Assembly: GCF_026000295.1 (NCBI RefSeq) | Contig: NZ_AP026769.1 | Span: forward strand, 558,001-622,000 | Direction: 5' to 3' | Length of the DNA stretch: 64,000 bases | From: Helicobacter suis HS1 | GTDB taxonomy: Bacteria; Campylobacterota; Campylobacteria; Campylobacterales; Helicobacteraceae | Shown here: one piece after another, positions 20,329 to 31,829 of the stretch | Layout of the letters: each line of letters opens with the position of its first letter | Position numbering within the stretch: position 1 is the stretch's first letter | Translations under genes and position numbers: made by a program | Notes under the pieces: model-generated | Told to the model about the DNA's origin: nothing | The model's input: only the letters and a program-made list of their open reading frames with translations | Databases searched by the model: none

Positions 20329-21003
20329 CTACCATGTTTTTTTCTTGTAGAATTGCTCAAGGGCTCTAAAAAGTAGGCTCAAAGGCAATAAGACTACTAA
20401 ATAGGTTAAGACTAACAAAATAAGCGCCTCTGTGGTTTTGTAATAAATGCCTATGAGATCCTTAGCCACAAACATCACATCTGCTAGAGCAATGGCGCTT
20501 ACAACGGAGGTTTCTTTTAATAGAAAAATAACATTAGCACCTAAAGAGGGTAAAGAGATAGCTAGGCTTTGTGGGAGCAAGACATAATAAAGGCTTTGTA
20601 AGCGATTTAATCCTAAACTTAAAGCCGCTTCTGTTTGCACTTTAGGCAGGGCTTTTAAACCGAGTAAAAAACTCTCTGCCATATAAGCCCCACCTAAAAA
20701 AGAAAGCCCGATAATGGCACATTGCATAGCGCTTAAAGAAAAACCAATTTCTTTTAAGCCGTAGTATAAAAAGAAAAGCTGGATAAGAAGGGGGGTATTT
20801 CTAGCAATTTCTACATACACCCGCGCACAGGGCGCAAAAAAAGGCGTTTTAAAAAACAACAAAAGTGCTACTAAAAAACCTAGCAAAGTTGCGCCTAAAA
20901 TCCCAAAAAAGGCAATTAAAAGGCTGATTTTTAAACCCTGCACAAAAGCAGGGATTACATGCAACATAAAAGGCCAATTAAGCTCCAAGCCACACCCCTT
21001 CAC
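20329..21003 (-). CDS. Amino-acid ABC transporter permease (second subunit)
   Basis: A 224-residue inner-membrane permease with about five membrane segments and the family EAA-type loop (EAALSLGLNRLQSLYYVLLPQSLA), plus the N-terminal GLKISLLIAFFGILGATLLG segment of polar amino-acid permeases. It pairs with the permease at 19269-19923 to form the channel. Complete, ATG at 21003, lying 46 bases downstream of acnB on the same strand. Confidence 0.85.
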   Translation of the reverse strand: MKGCGLELNWPFMLHVIPAFVQGLKISLLIAFFGILGATLLGFLVALLLFFKTPFFAPCARVYVEIARNTPLLIQLFFLYYGLKEIGFSLSAMQCAIIGLSFLGGAYMAESFLLGLKALPKVQTEAALSLGLNRLQSLYYVLLPQSLAISLPSLGANVIFLLKETSVVSAIALADVMFVAKDLIGIYYKTTEALILLVLTYLVVLLPLSLLFRALEQFYKKKTW

Positions 21004-21048
21004 CCCTTTAAAATTTCAGGAGCATATAGGGTTGTGCTTAAAATAAGC

Positions 21049-23607
21049 TTATAAACTAAAGGACTCCATTAGATGAAAATTCATGTAGCGATAAATTTCA
21101 GATTTGCGCGCTTCTAGTTTGTCGGCCACGAGTTCTAAATATTCGCTAGAGGTGGGGATTTTACCCAGCAGCGCACACACCGCGCCTAATTCAGCACTGC
21201 CTAAATACACCTGCGCGCCCTTGCCCATGCGGTTATCAAAGTTGCGGGTGGAGGTAGAAAACACTACTGCATTATCGCGTACCCGTGCTTGATTACCCAT
21301 GCACAAACTACAGCCCGGAACCTCAGTCCGTGCCCCGGCAGCCCCAAAGATAGCAAAATAACCCTCTTGTGTGAGCTGTTTTTCATCCATTTTAGTAGGA
21401 GGCACGATCCAAAGGCGGATAGGCGAAGCCCCCGCACCCTTTACAATCTCCCCAAAGGCTCTAAAATGCCCAATATTAGTCATACAACTCCCGATAAAGA
21501 CTTCATCAATTTTATGGGGTCGTTTGGGATTATTTAGCACTTCGCTAAGTGTAGCTACATCGTCTGGATCATTGGGGCAGGCTAAAATGGGCTCTTTAAT
21601 CTCATTTAGATCAATTTCAATCACCGCGGCGTACTCAGCATCTGCATCCGGCTCTAATAACACAGGATTATTAATCCAGCTTTGCATTTTTTGTGCTCGC
21701 CTTCTTAAAGTTTCTTGATGCTCATAGCCATTTACAATCATTTGCTCAATGAGTTTGATATTAGAGCTTAGATATTCAATAATGGGCTCTTTATTCAAGC
21801 GCACAGTACAAGCTGCCGCGCTTCTTTCTGCGCTCGCATCGCTAAGCTCAAAAGCCTGCTCAATTTTAATATCACCTAGCCCTTCAATCTCTAAAATCTT
21901 GCCATTGAAAATATTCTTTTTGCCCTTTTTCTCTACAGTGAGCAAACCTTGTTTGATTGCATAGTAGGGAATGGCATTTACGAGGTCTCTAAGCGTGATA
22001 CCCGGTTGCATCTCTCCTTTAAAGCGCACAAGTACAGATTCAGGCATGTTTAAGGGCATGGTCCCCGTTACGGCTGCAAAGGCCACAAGCCCGCTACCAG
22101 CTGGAAAACTAATCCCAAGAGGGAAACGGGTATGGCTATCGCCTCCAGTGCCTAAGGTATCCGGTAAGCCCATGCGATTAAGCCAAGAATGGATAATCCC
22201 ATCTTTAGGGCGCAAAGCTACCCCGCCTCTACTAGTAAAAAATTGCGGTAAAGTGGCTTGTAAACGCACATCAGAGGGTTTAGGATAAGCAGCCGTGTGG
22301 CAAAAAGACTGCAATACAAAATCTGCCTCAAAATGCAGGCTAGCTAATTCCTTAACTTCATCGCGCGTCATCGCTCCTGTTGTATCTTGACTGCCCACAG
22401 TGCTAGCAAGCGGTTCACAATATGCCCCGGGGCGCACGCCCTCCACCCCGCATGCTTTTCCTACAATTTTTTGGGCTAGAGTGTAGCCTTTTGTGCTTTC
22501 TTTGGGTTGTTCTGGTTTAGCAAAGACATCAGAGGGGGGGAGGTTTAAGAATTTACGCGCCTTGTTAGTGAGAGAGCGCCCAATAATTAGAGGAATACGC
22601 CCCCCAGCGCGGTATTCATCGGCTAGGGTGGTGGGTTCTAATTTAAACGAACTAATTACTTTGCCCTCTTTACAGATTTGCCCTTTATAAGGATAAACCT
22701 CAATCATATCGCCCTCTTTTAAATCTTTCACATCTGCTACTATGGGCAAAGCTCCGCTATCCTCACAGGTGGCAAAGAAAATAGGCGCAACCACGCCTCC
22801 AATGACCACACTCCCCGTTCTTTTATTGGGCACATAAGGAATATCTTTCCCAAAGTGCCACATAATTGAATTAGTCGCGCTTTTGCGTGAGCTACCTGTA
22901 CCCACTACATCGCCCACATACACCACCGGCACGCCTTTAGACTTGATATTTGTTAAGCGTTCTTGGTAGTTTTCTATGCGATTTTTAAGCATGGCATTAG
23001 CATGCAGAGGAATATCGCTACGGGTAAAGGCATCGCTAGCTGGGCTTAAATCATCGGTGTTAGTTTCCCCATCAATTTTAAGTACGCACAGTTCTAGTTT
23101 TTCGGGTAAAGCCGGTTTATTTAAAAACCATTCAGCATTAGCCCAAGATTCTAAGACTTCTTGAGCAAGGGCGTTAGTTTGGCTTAGTTCAGCGATGATC
23201 TCAAAAGAGTTATAAACAAGTAAAGTTGCCTTAAGGGCATTACAAGCAGCCTTAGCAATTTCTGTATCGCTACTTTGCAAGGCTTCAATCAGAGGCGCAA
23301 CATTATAACCCCCAAGCATAGTTCCTAGATACTCCACCGCCTCTAAAGGGCTGAAATGTACGCATTCTACTTTTTTACTCACAAGATTGCCTAAAAATTC
23401 TGCCTTAACCTTTGCTCCCTCATCTACGCCCGGGCTTACACGGTGAATCAATAAATCCTTAGCAAAAGCGCATTCTGCTTTGTCATTAGAGTATAAAAGG
23501 ATATTAACCACCCTTTCTACTTGTTCTGCGTTTAAGGGCAAGGGGGGGATATGCTCCCTAGCACGCTCCCGCGTGATTTGTTGGTATTCTTGCAAAAAAT
23601 TCAACAT
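21049..23607 (-). CDS. acnB: Aconitate hydratase B
   Basis: TCA-cycle enzyme converting citrate to isocitrate, with a [4Fe-4S] cluster. About 852 residues, normal for AcnB. N-terminal HEAT-like domain ([20 protein letters not shown]), swivel domain ([20 protein letters not shown]), catalytic domains with cluster cysteines in [14 protein letters not shown] and PGCSLCMGN. Start set at [15 protein letters not shown] (23607) because AGGAG is 6 bases upstream; the ATG 39 bases earlier lacks a site. Divergent from mqnA. Part of it reappears at 19924-20291. Confidence 0.95.
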   Translation of the reverse strand: MLNFLQEYQQITRERAREHIPPLPLNAEQVERVVNILLYSNDKAECAFAKDLLIHRVSPGVDEGAKVKAEFLGNLVSKKVECVHFSPLEAVEYLGTMLGGYNVAPLIEALQSSDTEIAKAACNALKATLLVYNSFEIIAELSQTNALAQEVLESWANAEWFLNKPALPEKLELCVLKIDGETNTDDLSPASDAFTRSDIPLHANAMLKNRIENYQERLTNIKSKGVPVVYVGDVVGTGSSRKSATNSIMWHFGKDIPYVPNKRTGSVVIGGVVAPIFFATCEDSGALPIVADVKDLKEGDMIEVYPYKGQICKEGKVISSFKLEPTTLADEYRAGGRIPLIIGRSLTNKARKFLNLPPSDVFAKPEQPKESTKGYTLAQKIVGKACGVEGVRPGAYCEPLASTVGSQDTTGAMTRDEVKELASLHFEADFVLQSFCHTAAYPKPSDVRLQATLPQFFTSRGGVALRPKDGIIHSWLNRMGLPDTLGTGGDSHTRFPLGISFPAGSGLVAFAAVTGTMPLNMPESVLVRFKGEMQPGITLRDLVNAIPYYAIKQGLLTVEKKGKKNIFNGKILEIEGLGDIKIEQAFELSDASAERSAAACTVRLNKEPIIEYLSSNIKLIEQMIVNGYEHQETLRRRAQKMQSWINNPVLLEPDADAEYAAVIEIDLNEIKEPILACPNDPDDVATLSEVLNNPKRPHKIDEVFIGSCMTNIGHFRAFGEIVKGAGASPIRLWIVPPTKMDEKQLTQEGYFAIFGAAGARTEVPGCSLCMGNQARVRDNAVVFSTSTRNFDNRMGKGAQVYLGSAELGAVCALLGKIPTSSEYLELVADKLEARKSEIYRYMNFHLMESFSL

Positions 23608-23695
23608 ATCAACTCCTTCTAGGTTTATCTTGGTAGTATATAACAACTCCGTTATTTTTTTGCCATGTCTAAAAGATTATCAAGTAAGGTTATGC

Positions 23696-24388
23696 ATGCG
23701 TTTTGGAAAAATTGATTATTTAAATTTACTCCCCTTTGATGTTTTTATTAAGGCCTACCCCACACCCTCTAACTTCAAGCAGTTTTTAAACCACAAAAAA
23801 ACCTATCCGGCTAAGCTCAATCACGATTTTCTTTTTAAACGCATTGATGCGGGTTTTATCTCTTCCATTGCCGGTTTTAATTCTTGGCGCAAAAGACAAG
23901 TTACTCCCTGTGGCATTATTGGAGAAAAACAAGTATTGAGTGTTTTAGTGGTGCAAACTGAGCCTAAAATGGATAGCCAATCAAATACCTCTAATGCTCT
24001 TTGCCAAGTTCTTGGGCTTAGGGGACAGGTTTTAATTGGGGATAAAGCCTTGCGTTTTTATTACAAAAAAGGAAATAAGCCAGATTTTATAGACATGGCC
24101 ACCTGCTGGTATCAAAAAAGAGGATTGCCCTTTGTATTTGGCCGTTTTTGTTTCCAATCCCATGACTTTTTTTATCAAAACCTAGCCCGCGCCTTTTATG
24201 CTAAAAAAGTCAAAATTCCTTTTTATATTTTAGAGCAAAGAGCGCGTGTTAGCCAACTTAACTACTCGCAGATTTTAGAGTATCTTAAGCATATCAAATA
24301 CCGTTTGCGCGCTAAAGAGGAATTCTCTTTGCGTTGTTTTTACCGCGAGTTGCGCCTTAAAAGAATTAAGGGACCCCGTCGTTTTTAA
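23696..24388 (+). CDS. mqnA: Chorismate dehydratase MqnA (futalosine menaquinone pathway)
   Basis: Starts MRFGKIDYLNLLPFDVFIK, the MqnA family opening (GKIDYLNLLPF). MqnA makes 3-enolpyruvylbenzoate from chorismate, the first step of the futalosine route by which Helicobacter makes menaquinone. The 230-residue length fits the short epsilonproteobacterial form; SIAGFNSWRKRQV and DMATCWYQKRGLPFVFGRF match the substrate-binding periplasmic-fold pattern. Start chosen at 23696; a much longer upstream frame runs antisense into acnB and is ignored. The 3' end overlaps the converging gene by 23 bases. Confidence 0.85.
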   Translation: MRFGKIDYLNLLPFDVFIKAYPTPSNFKQFLNHKKTYPAKLNHDFLFKRIDAGFISSIAGFNSWRKRQVTPCGIIGEKQVLSVLVVQTEPKMDSQSNTSNALCQVLGLRGQVLIGDKALRFYYKKGNKPDFIDMATCWYQKRGLPFVFGRFCFQSHDFFYQNLARAFYAKKVKIPFYILEQRARVSQLNYSQILEYLKHIKYRLRAKEEFSLRCFYRELRLKRIKGPRRF

Positions 24389-25127
24389 AGCTAGTATACA
24401 TCCACTCTCCATACCACCCCAAAAAGCCTAGCAAATAAAACGACCAACGGGCTTCGTTATAGCGCTCTATTTGAAACAAAATAGGGGCACTTAATAAAAA
24501 CACTAAAATTCCGGCTATTAGCACCAATAAATTAGCGTATTCATAAAGCCCAAAATACTCTTTATGTCTAGCAAGCAAAACCAGCAATAACACCAATCCA
24601 AGACAAAAGAGAATCCAATCAAACCATGCCTGTAAACTATGGGTTAAAAAATAGGTCTGTAACCCGCTAGCAAAGAGAGTAACCAAACAGGTATTAAGAG
24701 AGGGGGCAAAAAGAATCAGATATTTGTTTTTAAATTTCTTACTTCTAAAATGAAACCAGATCATTCCTAGTAGAAAAAATGCAAGATAGAAAAAGAACGC
24801 GAATAAAAAGGTAGGAGTAGGGATAGGAGGAATAAAGCACAAGTATATGAAGAGTACCCCCCCGATGAATGCCACGATTTGGGGAATGAGTGCGTGGTTT
24901 TTATGCCATGCACAAAGTACTAGATAGATAAGAGACATGAATACGCCACAGACATAAAGGAAAAAGATTAATGGGCGGTAAAAGTGTTTATTAAAAATAC
25001 TAAAGAGTTGCGTAAAATCATGGGCAAAGGTAGAGAGCAGTAAAGAAAGACTCGTGATCACAAAGAGGATAAAAAAAATTGAGGAAAACACCACCTTGTA
25101 AAGATTGATTTTTTGCATGAGAATCAA
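24366..25127 (-). CDS. Polytopic membrane protein of unknown function
   Basis: A 253-residue very hydrophobic protein with about seven to eight membrane segments, rich in F and L, no recognisable motif. Its start overlaps the end of amiA by 4 bases, so it is the last gene of the pyrH-to-amiA run. Could be a transporter or an envelope protein; nothing in the sequence decides it. Confidence 0.65.
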   Translation of the reverse strand: MILMQKINLYKVVFSSIFFILFVITSLSLLLSTFAHDFTQLFSIFNKHFYRPLIFFLYVCGVFMSLIYLVLCAWHKNHALIPQIVAFIGGVLFIYLCFIPPIPTPTFLFAFFFYLAFFLLGMIWFHFRSKKFKNKYLILFAPSLNTCLVTLFASGLQTYFLTHSLQAWFDWILFCLGLVLLLVLLARHKEYFGLYEYANLLVLIAGILVFLLSAPILFQIERYNEARWSFYLLGFLGWYGEWMYTSFKNDGVP

Positions 25128-26197
25128 TAGTTTTTACTAATAAAACTTTGCACACCATCGGCAATTCCTCTTGCTAAAGCCTGTTGGTAGCGTTTATCCT
25201 GAATGCGTTTGGATTCTTTAGGATTGGAGTTATAGCCAATTTCAATGAGCACTGAGGGCATTAAAGCCCCAGCTAACACCCAAAAAGGCCCCTCTCTAAC
25301 GCCCCCATCTACGACATCTTTATAGCGTTGGCGCAATCTGTTTAAAATCCCAAACTGAATATCAATAGCTAGTTTATTAGAAATAATAAGGCGCTGGGAA
25401 TTAAGAGAATTTAAAAAGGAGAGTTTAGAAAAATAATCCATGACCTTTACATCATCTTGGTTTTCTTGCTCAGCCACTTTACGCGCCCTTTCACTGCGGG
25501 CTGTGGAGAGAAAATAGGTTTCTACACCTTGAGGATTGGTGTTGCTGTGCTTGGGGATAGAATTAGCATGGATAGAGATGAAAAGATCAGCGTTTTTATT
25601 GTTGGCAAATTCGGTACGCGTCTTTAAATCCACATAAGTATCTTGGTTACGAGTCATGTAAACTTGATAAGCGCGGTTTTGGAGTTCTTGTTGGAGATAT
25701 TTAGCCACCGCCAGTACAATGCGCTTTTCACAAACACCATTAATACCCATTGCCCCACAATCATGCCCGCCATGCCCGGGATCGATCACTACTTTAAAGC
25801 GCTTGGTTTTTTTTAAAGGGGGTTTTTTTAAAGGAGGTTTAGATTGAGCGATTAGAAATTCTTCTAAAAAAATGTAAAGATGATTATGGGTTAGTTTAAG
25901 ACGATAGGCCATGTTTTTGTGGATATTAATCCACACTTTAACTAATTTTCCAGAAGTAATTTTAATAGAGGTTTGGTTAGCAAAACGATAGTTTCTAGGC
26001 GCAGGCATGAGTTTAGCATGGATTTGTAAAAGAGCTTTAAAACGATTAAGTGCTATTTCTTTAAAAACACTGCGCTTAATATCTTGGTTAAAGCTGATGC
26101 GCAGATTGCTAACACCAAAGGGGACAACCTCTGTGATTTTAAGAATATGGGCATAAAGCCCTAGTTGTAATAATAAGCAGACTAAAAAATAGCGCAC
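25124..26197 (-). CDS. amiA: N-acetylmuramoyl-L-alanine amidase
   Basis: Periplasmic zinc amidase that cleaves peptide stems from glycan chains during daughter-cell separation; in H. pylori AmiA also drives the coccoid change. N-terminal signal peptide (RYFLVCLLLQLGLYA), an AMIN-like beta domain, a KPPLKKPPLKKTKR linker, then Amidase_3: VVIDPGHGGHDCGAMG (zinc His), the Glu in VCEKRIVLAVA, LFISIHANSIPK (zinc His), and VLIEIGYNSNPKE (catalytic Glu). 357 residues. 5 bases separate it from the upstream nitronate monooxygenase gene. Confidence 0.9.
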   Translation of the reverse strand: MRYFLVCLLLQLGLYAHILKITEVVPFGVSNLRISFNQDIKRSVFKEIALNRFKALLQIHAKLMPAPRNYRFANQTSIKITSGKLVKVWINIHKNMAYRLKLTHNHLYIFLEEFLIAQSKPPLKKPPLKKTKRFKVVIDPGHGGHDCGAMGINGVCEKRIVLAVAKYLQQELQNRAYQVYMTRNQDTYVDLKTRTEFANNKNADLFISIHANSIPKHSNTNPQGVETYFLSTARSERARKVAEQENQDDVKVMDYFSKLSFLNSLNSQRLIISNKLAIDIQFGILNRLRQRYKDVVDGGVREGPFWVLAGALMPSVLIEIGYNSNPKESKRIQDKRYQQALARGIADGVQSFISKNY

Positions 26198-26201
26198 CCA
26201 T

Positions 26202-27299
26202 TCAATCCAAAATCAGCTCTTGCACGAGTTCATGCACACTGATAATTTTTTCAATCCTATACCCATTAGCCCCCGTAAAATACAGGCCTTCTGTGCGATT
26301 ACCTTGATGGGCACGGCCTAATCCATCGGCAATACAGTAGCCTACTTTTCTAGCCTCCTCACCGCGGTTACAAGGACTTACACAGTTACTCACGCAAGCA
26401 ATTCGTGGCGCATTGCCCTCTTTAATGCGCTCAAGTACACCGGTGTTAATAGCACGAGCTGGATAACCTACGGGGGATTTGATGAGTACAATATCCTCTT
26501 TCTTTAAAGAGGGTAGAATCTGCGCATAGACTTTAGCATCGCATTCTTTAGTGCCTAAAAAGCGCGTGGCCATTTGCACCCCACTTGCACCCAAAGAGAG
26601 CATTTTATTAATGTCTTTACGATCCCAAATACCCCCCGCTGCAATGATAGGGATATGTCCCCACTCCTTGCTAGCCTCTACAATGCCGGGTACTAAATTT
26701 TCTAACTGGAATTCCTCTTTAAAACAATCCTCGTATTTAAACCCCTGATGCCCCCCACTTAAAGGGCCCTCTACAATCACCGCATCCGGGATTTTTTTAT
26801 AGCGTGCACTCCAGCGTTTACAAATAATGTGTAAAGCTTTGATAGAGGAAATGATAGGCACAAGGGCTACGCTGGGAAAATCCTTAGTAAATTCGGGCAT
26901 GTTAGTGGGCAATCCGGCTCCGGTAATAATTACATTAGCCCCGGCTTCACAAGCATCGCACACCACCCGCCCGTATTCATTAATCGCATGCAAGATATTA
27001 GCCCCTAGCGGATTAGACCCACAGATTTTACGGGCATTTTTAAAGATTTCTATCAAAGCCTGCTTGGAGTAAAAATTAAGGGCCTCAAAGGGTTTTTTGG
27101 CTACGATTTTTTCTACAAAGCGCATGTTTTTATAATAACCCGTGCCTACGGCTGAGATCACGCCTAAAATCCCTTCTTTAGCGGCATTCCCGGCTAGCTC
27201 GTCCCAGCTAATTCCAACCCCCATGCCCCCTTGAAAAATGGGGTATTTAAGAATGTGTTTACCGATTTTAAGCGGTTTGAGTGTAGAGATCATGTACAT
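26202..27299 (-). CDS. Nitronate monooxygenase-like FMN protein
   Basis: A 365-residue TIM-barrel flavoprotein of the nitronate monooxygenase / 2-nitropropane dioxygenase family. FQGGMGVGISWDELAGNAAKEG near the N-terminus and IAAGGIWDRKDINKMLSLGASGVQMATRFLGTKEC near residue 225 are the FMN phosphate-binding features. The Cys-rich CVSNCVSPCNRG is a feature of the Helicobacter branch. Start at 27299, just after the tyrS stop (27303), so it is tightly linked to tyrS. Substrate unknown; some relatives are enoyl-ACP reductases. Confidence 0.85.
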   Translation of the reverse strand: MYMISTLKPLKIGKHILKYPIFQGGMGVGISWDELAGNAAKEGILGVISAVGTGYYKNMRFVEKIVAKKPFEALNFYSKQALIEIFKNARKICGSNPLGANILHAINEYGRVVCDACEAGANVIITGAGLPTNMPEFTKDFPSVALVPIISSIKALHIICKRWSARYKKIPDAVIVEGPLSGGHQGFKYEDCFKEEFQLENLVPGIVEASKEWGHIPIIAAGGIWDRKDINKMLSLGASGVQMATRFLGTKECDAKVYAQILPSLKKEDIVLIKSPVGYPARAINTGVLERIKEGNAPRIACVSNCVSPCNRGEEARKVGYCIADGLGRAHQGNRTEGLYFTGANGYRIEKIISVHELVQELILD

Positions 27300-27302
27300 T
27301 CT

Positions 27303-28502
27303 TTAGGCAATGATAGCCCGTATAAATTTTCTCTTGCCCACTTGCACGACATAGCTCCCTTTAGAAAATTGGTACTGTTCATCTAAGATCACAACTTGAT
27401 TAATCCGCACTCCACCAGCCTTAATATCCCGCCTTGCCTGCGAGGTAGAAGGGCTTAGCCCCGCACTTTTAAGCAGTGTGCCAATCCAAACCCCTTCGCT
27501 AAATTGCATTTGCACAAGCTCGCTAGGGATTTGTTTATGGCTGATGCGATCAAATTCTGCTTTGGCTTCTTGAGCCTGTTTTAAAGAGTGTAAACGGGTG
27601 ATGATTTCTAGGGCTAGTTCTTCTTTGATTGTTTTTGGGTGTAATTTCCCCTCTTGCACCCCCTGTTTTAAAAGGGCGATTTGTTGGCTTGTTTGTGCGC
27701 TTAAAAGCTCGTAATAACGCCACATCAAATCATCGCTAATACTTAGCAATTTGGCATACATATTCTTTGGATCTTCGCTTACACCAATATAATTACCCAA
27801 ACTCTTGCTCATCTTATGCACCCCATCAAGCCCTTCAAGTAAGGGCATGGTCAACACGCTTTGCTCCTTAGAAAGCCCATAAGATCGCTGTAAAAACCGC
27901 CCAACCAATAAATTAAACTTTTGATCATTGCCCCCCAATTCTATATCACATTCTAAAGCCACCGAGTCATAACCTTGTAAAAGCGGGTACATGAACTCCA
28001 CCACGCTAATGGGCTTATTCTCTTTATAGCGTTTCTCAAAATCATCGCGCTCAAGCATTCTAGCTACTGAGAATTTAGAAGTCAAGACAAGCAACCCTTC
28101 TGCTCCTAGTGGCTTTAACCATGCACTATTAAAACACACATCGGTTAAATCTGGATCTAAAATTTTAAACACCTGTTCTTTATAAGTCTTGGCATTTTCT
28201 AACACCTCCTCAAAGCTTAAAATCTTGCGTGTCTCACTCTTGCCACTAGGATCGCCTATAGTAGCGGTAAAATCCCCGATTACAAACTGTACCCGTGCGC
28301 CGTGTCTTTGCAAAGTAGCTAATTTATTAAGTAAAACCATATGCCCTAAATGCAAATCTGGAGCGGTGGGGTCAAATCCGGCCTTAGCACTAAAACGATT
28401 ACTTGTATTATAAAACCTCTCTACAAGACTTTGTAAATACTCTAAGCCAATGCATTCTCCCATGCCCCTTGTGATGTCTGCCATAGCGTGTTTGAGTTCC
28501 AT
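27303..28502 (-). CDS. tyrS: Tyrosyl-tRNA synthetase
   Basis: Charges tRNA-Tyr. Class I signatures HLGHM (residues 51-55) and KMSKS (230-234) are present, with an S4-like RNA-binding tail (SPSTSQARRDIKAGGVRINQ). The 399-residue length is normal. It follows spoT by 9 bases on the same strand. Confidence 0.95.
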   Translation of the reverse strand: MELKHAMADITRGMGECIGLEYLQSLVERFYNTSNRFSAKAGFDPTAPDLHLGHMVLLNKLATLQRHGARVQFVIGDFTATIGDPSGKSETRKILSFEEVLENAKTYKEQVFKILDPDLTDVCFNSAWLKPLGAEGLLVLTSKFSVARMLERDDFEKRYKENKPISVVEFMYPLLQGYDSVALECDIELGGNDQKFNLLVGRFLQRSYGLSKEQSVLTMPLLEGLDGVHKMSKSLGNYIGVSEDPKNMYAKLLSISDDLMWRYYELLSAQTSQQIALLKQGVQEGKLHPKTIKEELALEIITRLHSLKQAQEAKAEFDRISHKQIPSELVQMQFSEGVWIGTLLKSAGLSPSTSQARRDIKAGGVRINQVVILDEQYQFSKGSYVVQVGKRKFIRAIIA

Positions 28503-28511
28503 GTGTATCCT

Positions 28512-30830
28512 TTACTCCTGATAAGCGTCTTTAAGACTAGAAAATTCCCCTAGTCTTTCTTGATACTTGCGCATGACAATATCCTTAAACACCCTCACTT
28601 CTTTAGCATTGTATTCAAATAAAATTTCACAATGAGAGGAAAAATGATCCAAATAACCGCGGTAATGGACTCCCACAATGTGGCAATCGTTTTTGATTAA
28701 AAAGGTTAGAAGGTGTAACAACGCCTCTTTTGTGTTGCTAACATGGATAATAATTTTATAAATCTCTTTACTTCTCTTGCTCCACTCAATAAAAACCATA
28801 GGCAAACCTAGATCAATATCTAACCCGCCTTGTTTGCATAGTTTATGGTGTACTACAACCTTATGGTCTTTATAATTTGGCATGATAGCGATAATTTCAT
28901 CTTGGTATTTAGGGTGGCAACAATCATTAAACACCACTTGTTTAACATGCACATGGGGGTTTGTATAGATGATGAAATTTTCTAAATCACATCTTTTAAG
29001 CCCAACAGAGGGCAAAGGCCTATTTAAAATCCGTGTGAAGCGAAATTGCATTAAATTTTTCATCACAAAGCCAAAAAGGCGTTGTTCGCTCCGTGTGTGC
29101 TGTGCTATCTGTGGGACCTTTGCTTGGATTTCCTCAACTAATTTTCTCACCCCATCAATGCTTTTCATCGCCTCACTCAAACTACACTCCACCCCATACT
29201 CGGCTAACTTTTTTTCAAAAAGCAAATACTGCTTAGCACCCATATCAGCCTCAAAAATAGGGGATTCAAAAATGGAGTTAAGGATATTAATCATGCTTTT
29301 AGAATCAATCTCTTTAATCTGGTTTTTGCGCTGGAGTTTAAGATGGCTCTTAGCTCTAGAAGTGCGTAGCTGGTTAATCCAAGTAAAGCGCGGGATACTC
29401 TTTTTGCCTTTAATAATTTTAACCACATCGCCACTTCTAAGTTCTTGATTAAGCAAGGCTTTTTTATTATTCACAAAAGCTTCTTTAGCCTTATCGCCTA
29501 GTTCGCTATGAATCATGTAGGCAAAATCTAAAACAATAGCTCCAGCTGGTAAAGTGTAATTATCTCCACTGGGTGAAAACACCGTGATGTCCTCGCGGTA
29601 TAAATCATTTTGTACTAAATCATAAAATTCTCTAGGGTTGTCTTTATTATCCTCGCTTTGGTATTTAAGATTGTGTAGCCATTTAAGACTCTCTGGCTCT
29701 GCGCCTCCGGCTTTATACTTCCAATGCGCTGAATTGCCATACTCTGCGCCCATGTGCATATCAAAGGTGCGGATTTGTACCTCATAAATGGAGGACTCAT
29801 CAAAAATAGTGGTGTGAATAGTTTGGTAGCCATTTTCCTTAGGCAAAGCAATGTGATCCTTAAAGCGCGAAACAATGGGTTTAAAACGCAAATGTACAAT
29901 GCCTAAGATTTTATAGCATTCTAAAGGTGTACGCACCAAAACGCGGACTGCCATTAAATCTAAAATTTCATCTTTATTCACCGCTCCCTTGCGCTGCATT
30001 TTTAAAAAGATAGAATAAGGGCGTTTAATGCGGGTGGTGATTTGAAAATCTGTTTCTAAAAACCCGGCTTCAAAAAACATTTTTTCAAGTTTACTAGCAA
30101 ATTGGTTAAGTTTAAGGGAGAGGGCTTGTTTGCTTTTGTTTAAATAAGACTGGATACTTTGGTATTCTTGAGGGTAAATATAATAAAAACTTTTATCCTC
30201 TAATTCGTTTTTAATAGAGGACATGCCCAAACGGCTAGCAATGGGAGCATAAACGGCTAAAGTCTCTTTAGAAATACGGATTTGTTTATCCCGACTCAAC
30301 GCATCAAGGGTTAAAATATTATGTAACCGGTCGCTAATTTTAACCACCAAAGCTCTAGGGTCTTTAATAGCACTCACTAGAATTTTTCTAAAAGTCAGAG
30401 CAGAAGTTACTAATCTAGGGTTTTGGGGGTCAAAAGCAAGCTCTTCTTTGCGAATTTCTGTAATTTTAGTTAGGGCATCAACTAAATTAGCTACATCTTC
30501 TCCAAAGAGTTCTACAATTTGTCCAATTTCACATGGCGTATCCTCCACCACATCGTGCAATAAAGAAGCACAGATCATCGCCTCATCGCCCCCACAAAAG
30601 GCCACAATACAGGCCACACAAATAGGGTGGGTGATATAAGGACCTCCTCCCTTTCGCATTTGTCCTTGGTGGTAATGCGTGGCTAGATCAAGTGCTTGGG
30701 CGATCTTGGGAGTGATAGAAGTGGTGTTTTTTAAAACATCAATAGCCTCACTAGGCCCAGAAACTTCCTTAAGCAGTTCTAGAATTTCAAGTAGACCACT
30801 ATAAGGGTGGGTCTTAGTATCTTTCATCAA
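28512..30830 (-). CDS. spoT: Bifunctional (p)ppGpp synthase/hydrolase
   Basis: Single stringent-response enzyme, as usual in Helicobacter. Residues 1-200 hold the HD hydrolase domain (ASLLHDVVEDTPCEIGQI); the synthetase domain follows (ENGYQTIHTTIFDESSIYEVQIRT), then TGS (ITVFSPSGDNYTLPAGAIV) and a C-terminal ACT/zinc-finger-like region (FNDCCHPKYQDEIIAI). 772 residues. The ATG lies inside the end of rpoZ (17-base overlap). Confidence 0.95.
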   Translation of the reverse strand: MMKDTKTHPYSGLLEILELLKEVSGPSEAIDVLKNTTSITPKIAQALDLATHYHQGQMRKGGGPYITHPICVACIVAFCGGDEAMICASLLHDVVEDTPCEIGQIVELFGEDVANLVDALTKITEIRKEELAFDPQNPRLVTSALTFRKILVSAIKDPRALVVKISDRLHNILTLDALSRDKQIRISKETLAVYAPIASRLGMSSIKNELEDKSFYYIYPQEYQSIQSYLNKSKQALSLKLNQFASKLEKMFFEAGFLETDFQITTRIKRPYSIFLKMQRKGAVNKDEILDLMAVRVLVRTPLECYKILGIVHLRFKPIVSRFKDHIALPKENGYQTIHTTIFDESSIYEVQIRTFDMHMGAEYGNSAHWKYKAGGAEPESLKWLHNLKYQSEDNKDNPREFYDLVQNDLYREDITVFSPSGDNYTLPAGAIVLDFAYMIHSELGDKAKEAFVNNKKALLNQELRSGDVVKIIKGKKSIPRFTWINQLRTSRAKSHLKLQRKNQIKEIDSKSMINILNSIFESPIFEADMGAKQYLLFEKKLAEYGVECSLSEAMKSIDGVRKLVEEIQAKVPQIAQHTRSEQRLFGFVMKNLMQFRFTRILNRPLPSVGLKRCDLENFIIYTNPHVHVKQVVFNDCCHPKYQDEIIAIMPNYKDHKVVVHHKLCKQGGLDIDLGLPMVFIEWSKRSKEIYKIIIHVSNTKEALLHLLTFLIKNDCHIVGVHYRGYLDHFSSHCEILFEYNAKEVRVFKDIVMRKYQERLGEFSSLKDAYQE

Positions 30831-31029
30831 TGCGATCTAGACTAATTTTTCCCTCTGCAATCTCAAGAATGGCAATATCTGTTGGTTTATGGGTTTTAAT
30901 ATCCATCGCCACTAAAGGCCTTGTACCCGCTCCTAATTGTCTAACCCGAGAAAAGATGAGGTTAGATAAAATATAGCGATCTCCATTAACTCTTTCTAGT
31001 GCCTTAGCTACAATTTCTTCTGTTCTCAA
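30814..31029 (-). CDS. rpoZ: RNA polymerase omega subunit
   Basis: A 71-residue omega subunit: MRTEEIVAKALERVNGDRYI...RQLGAGTRPLV, with the conserved RA/RQL-ARPLV-like block that wraps the beta' C-terminus. It sits between pyrH and spoT; omega also contributes a ppGpp site in many bacteria, which suits the pairing with spoT. Confidence 0.9.
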   Translation of the reverse strand: MRTEEIVAKALERVNGDRYILSNLIFSRVRQLGAGTRPLVAMDIKTHKPTDIAILEIAEGKISLDRIDERY

Positions 31030-31047
31030 ATGTGTCCTTTAACTGAT

Positions 31048-31781
<734 letters not shown>

Positions 31782-31829
31782 TTACCTTTGTGAATACTAG
31801 ACAAGGGCGCTATTGTACAACAAGGATGC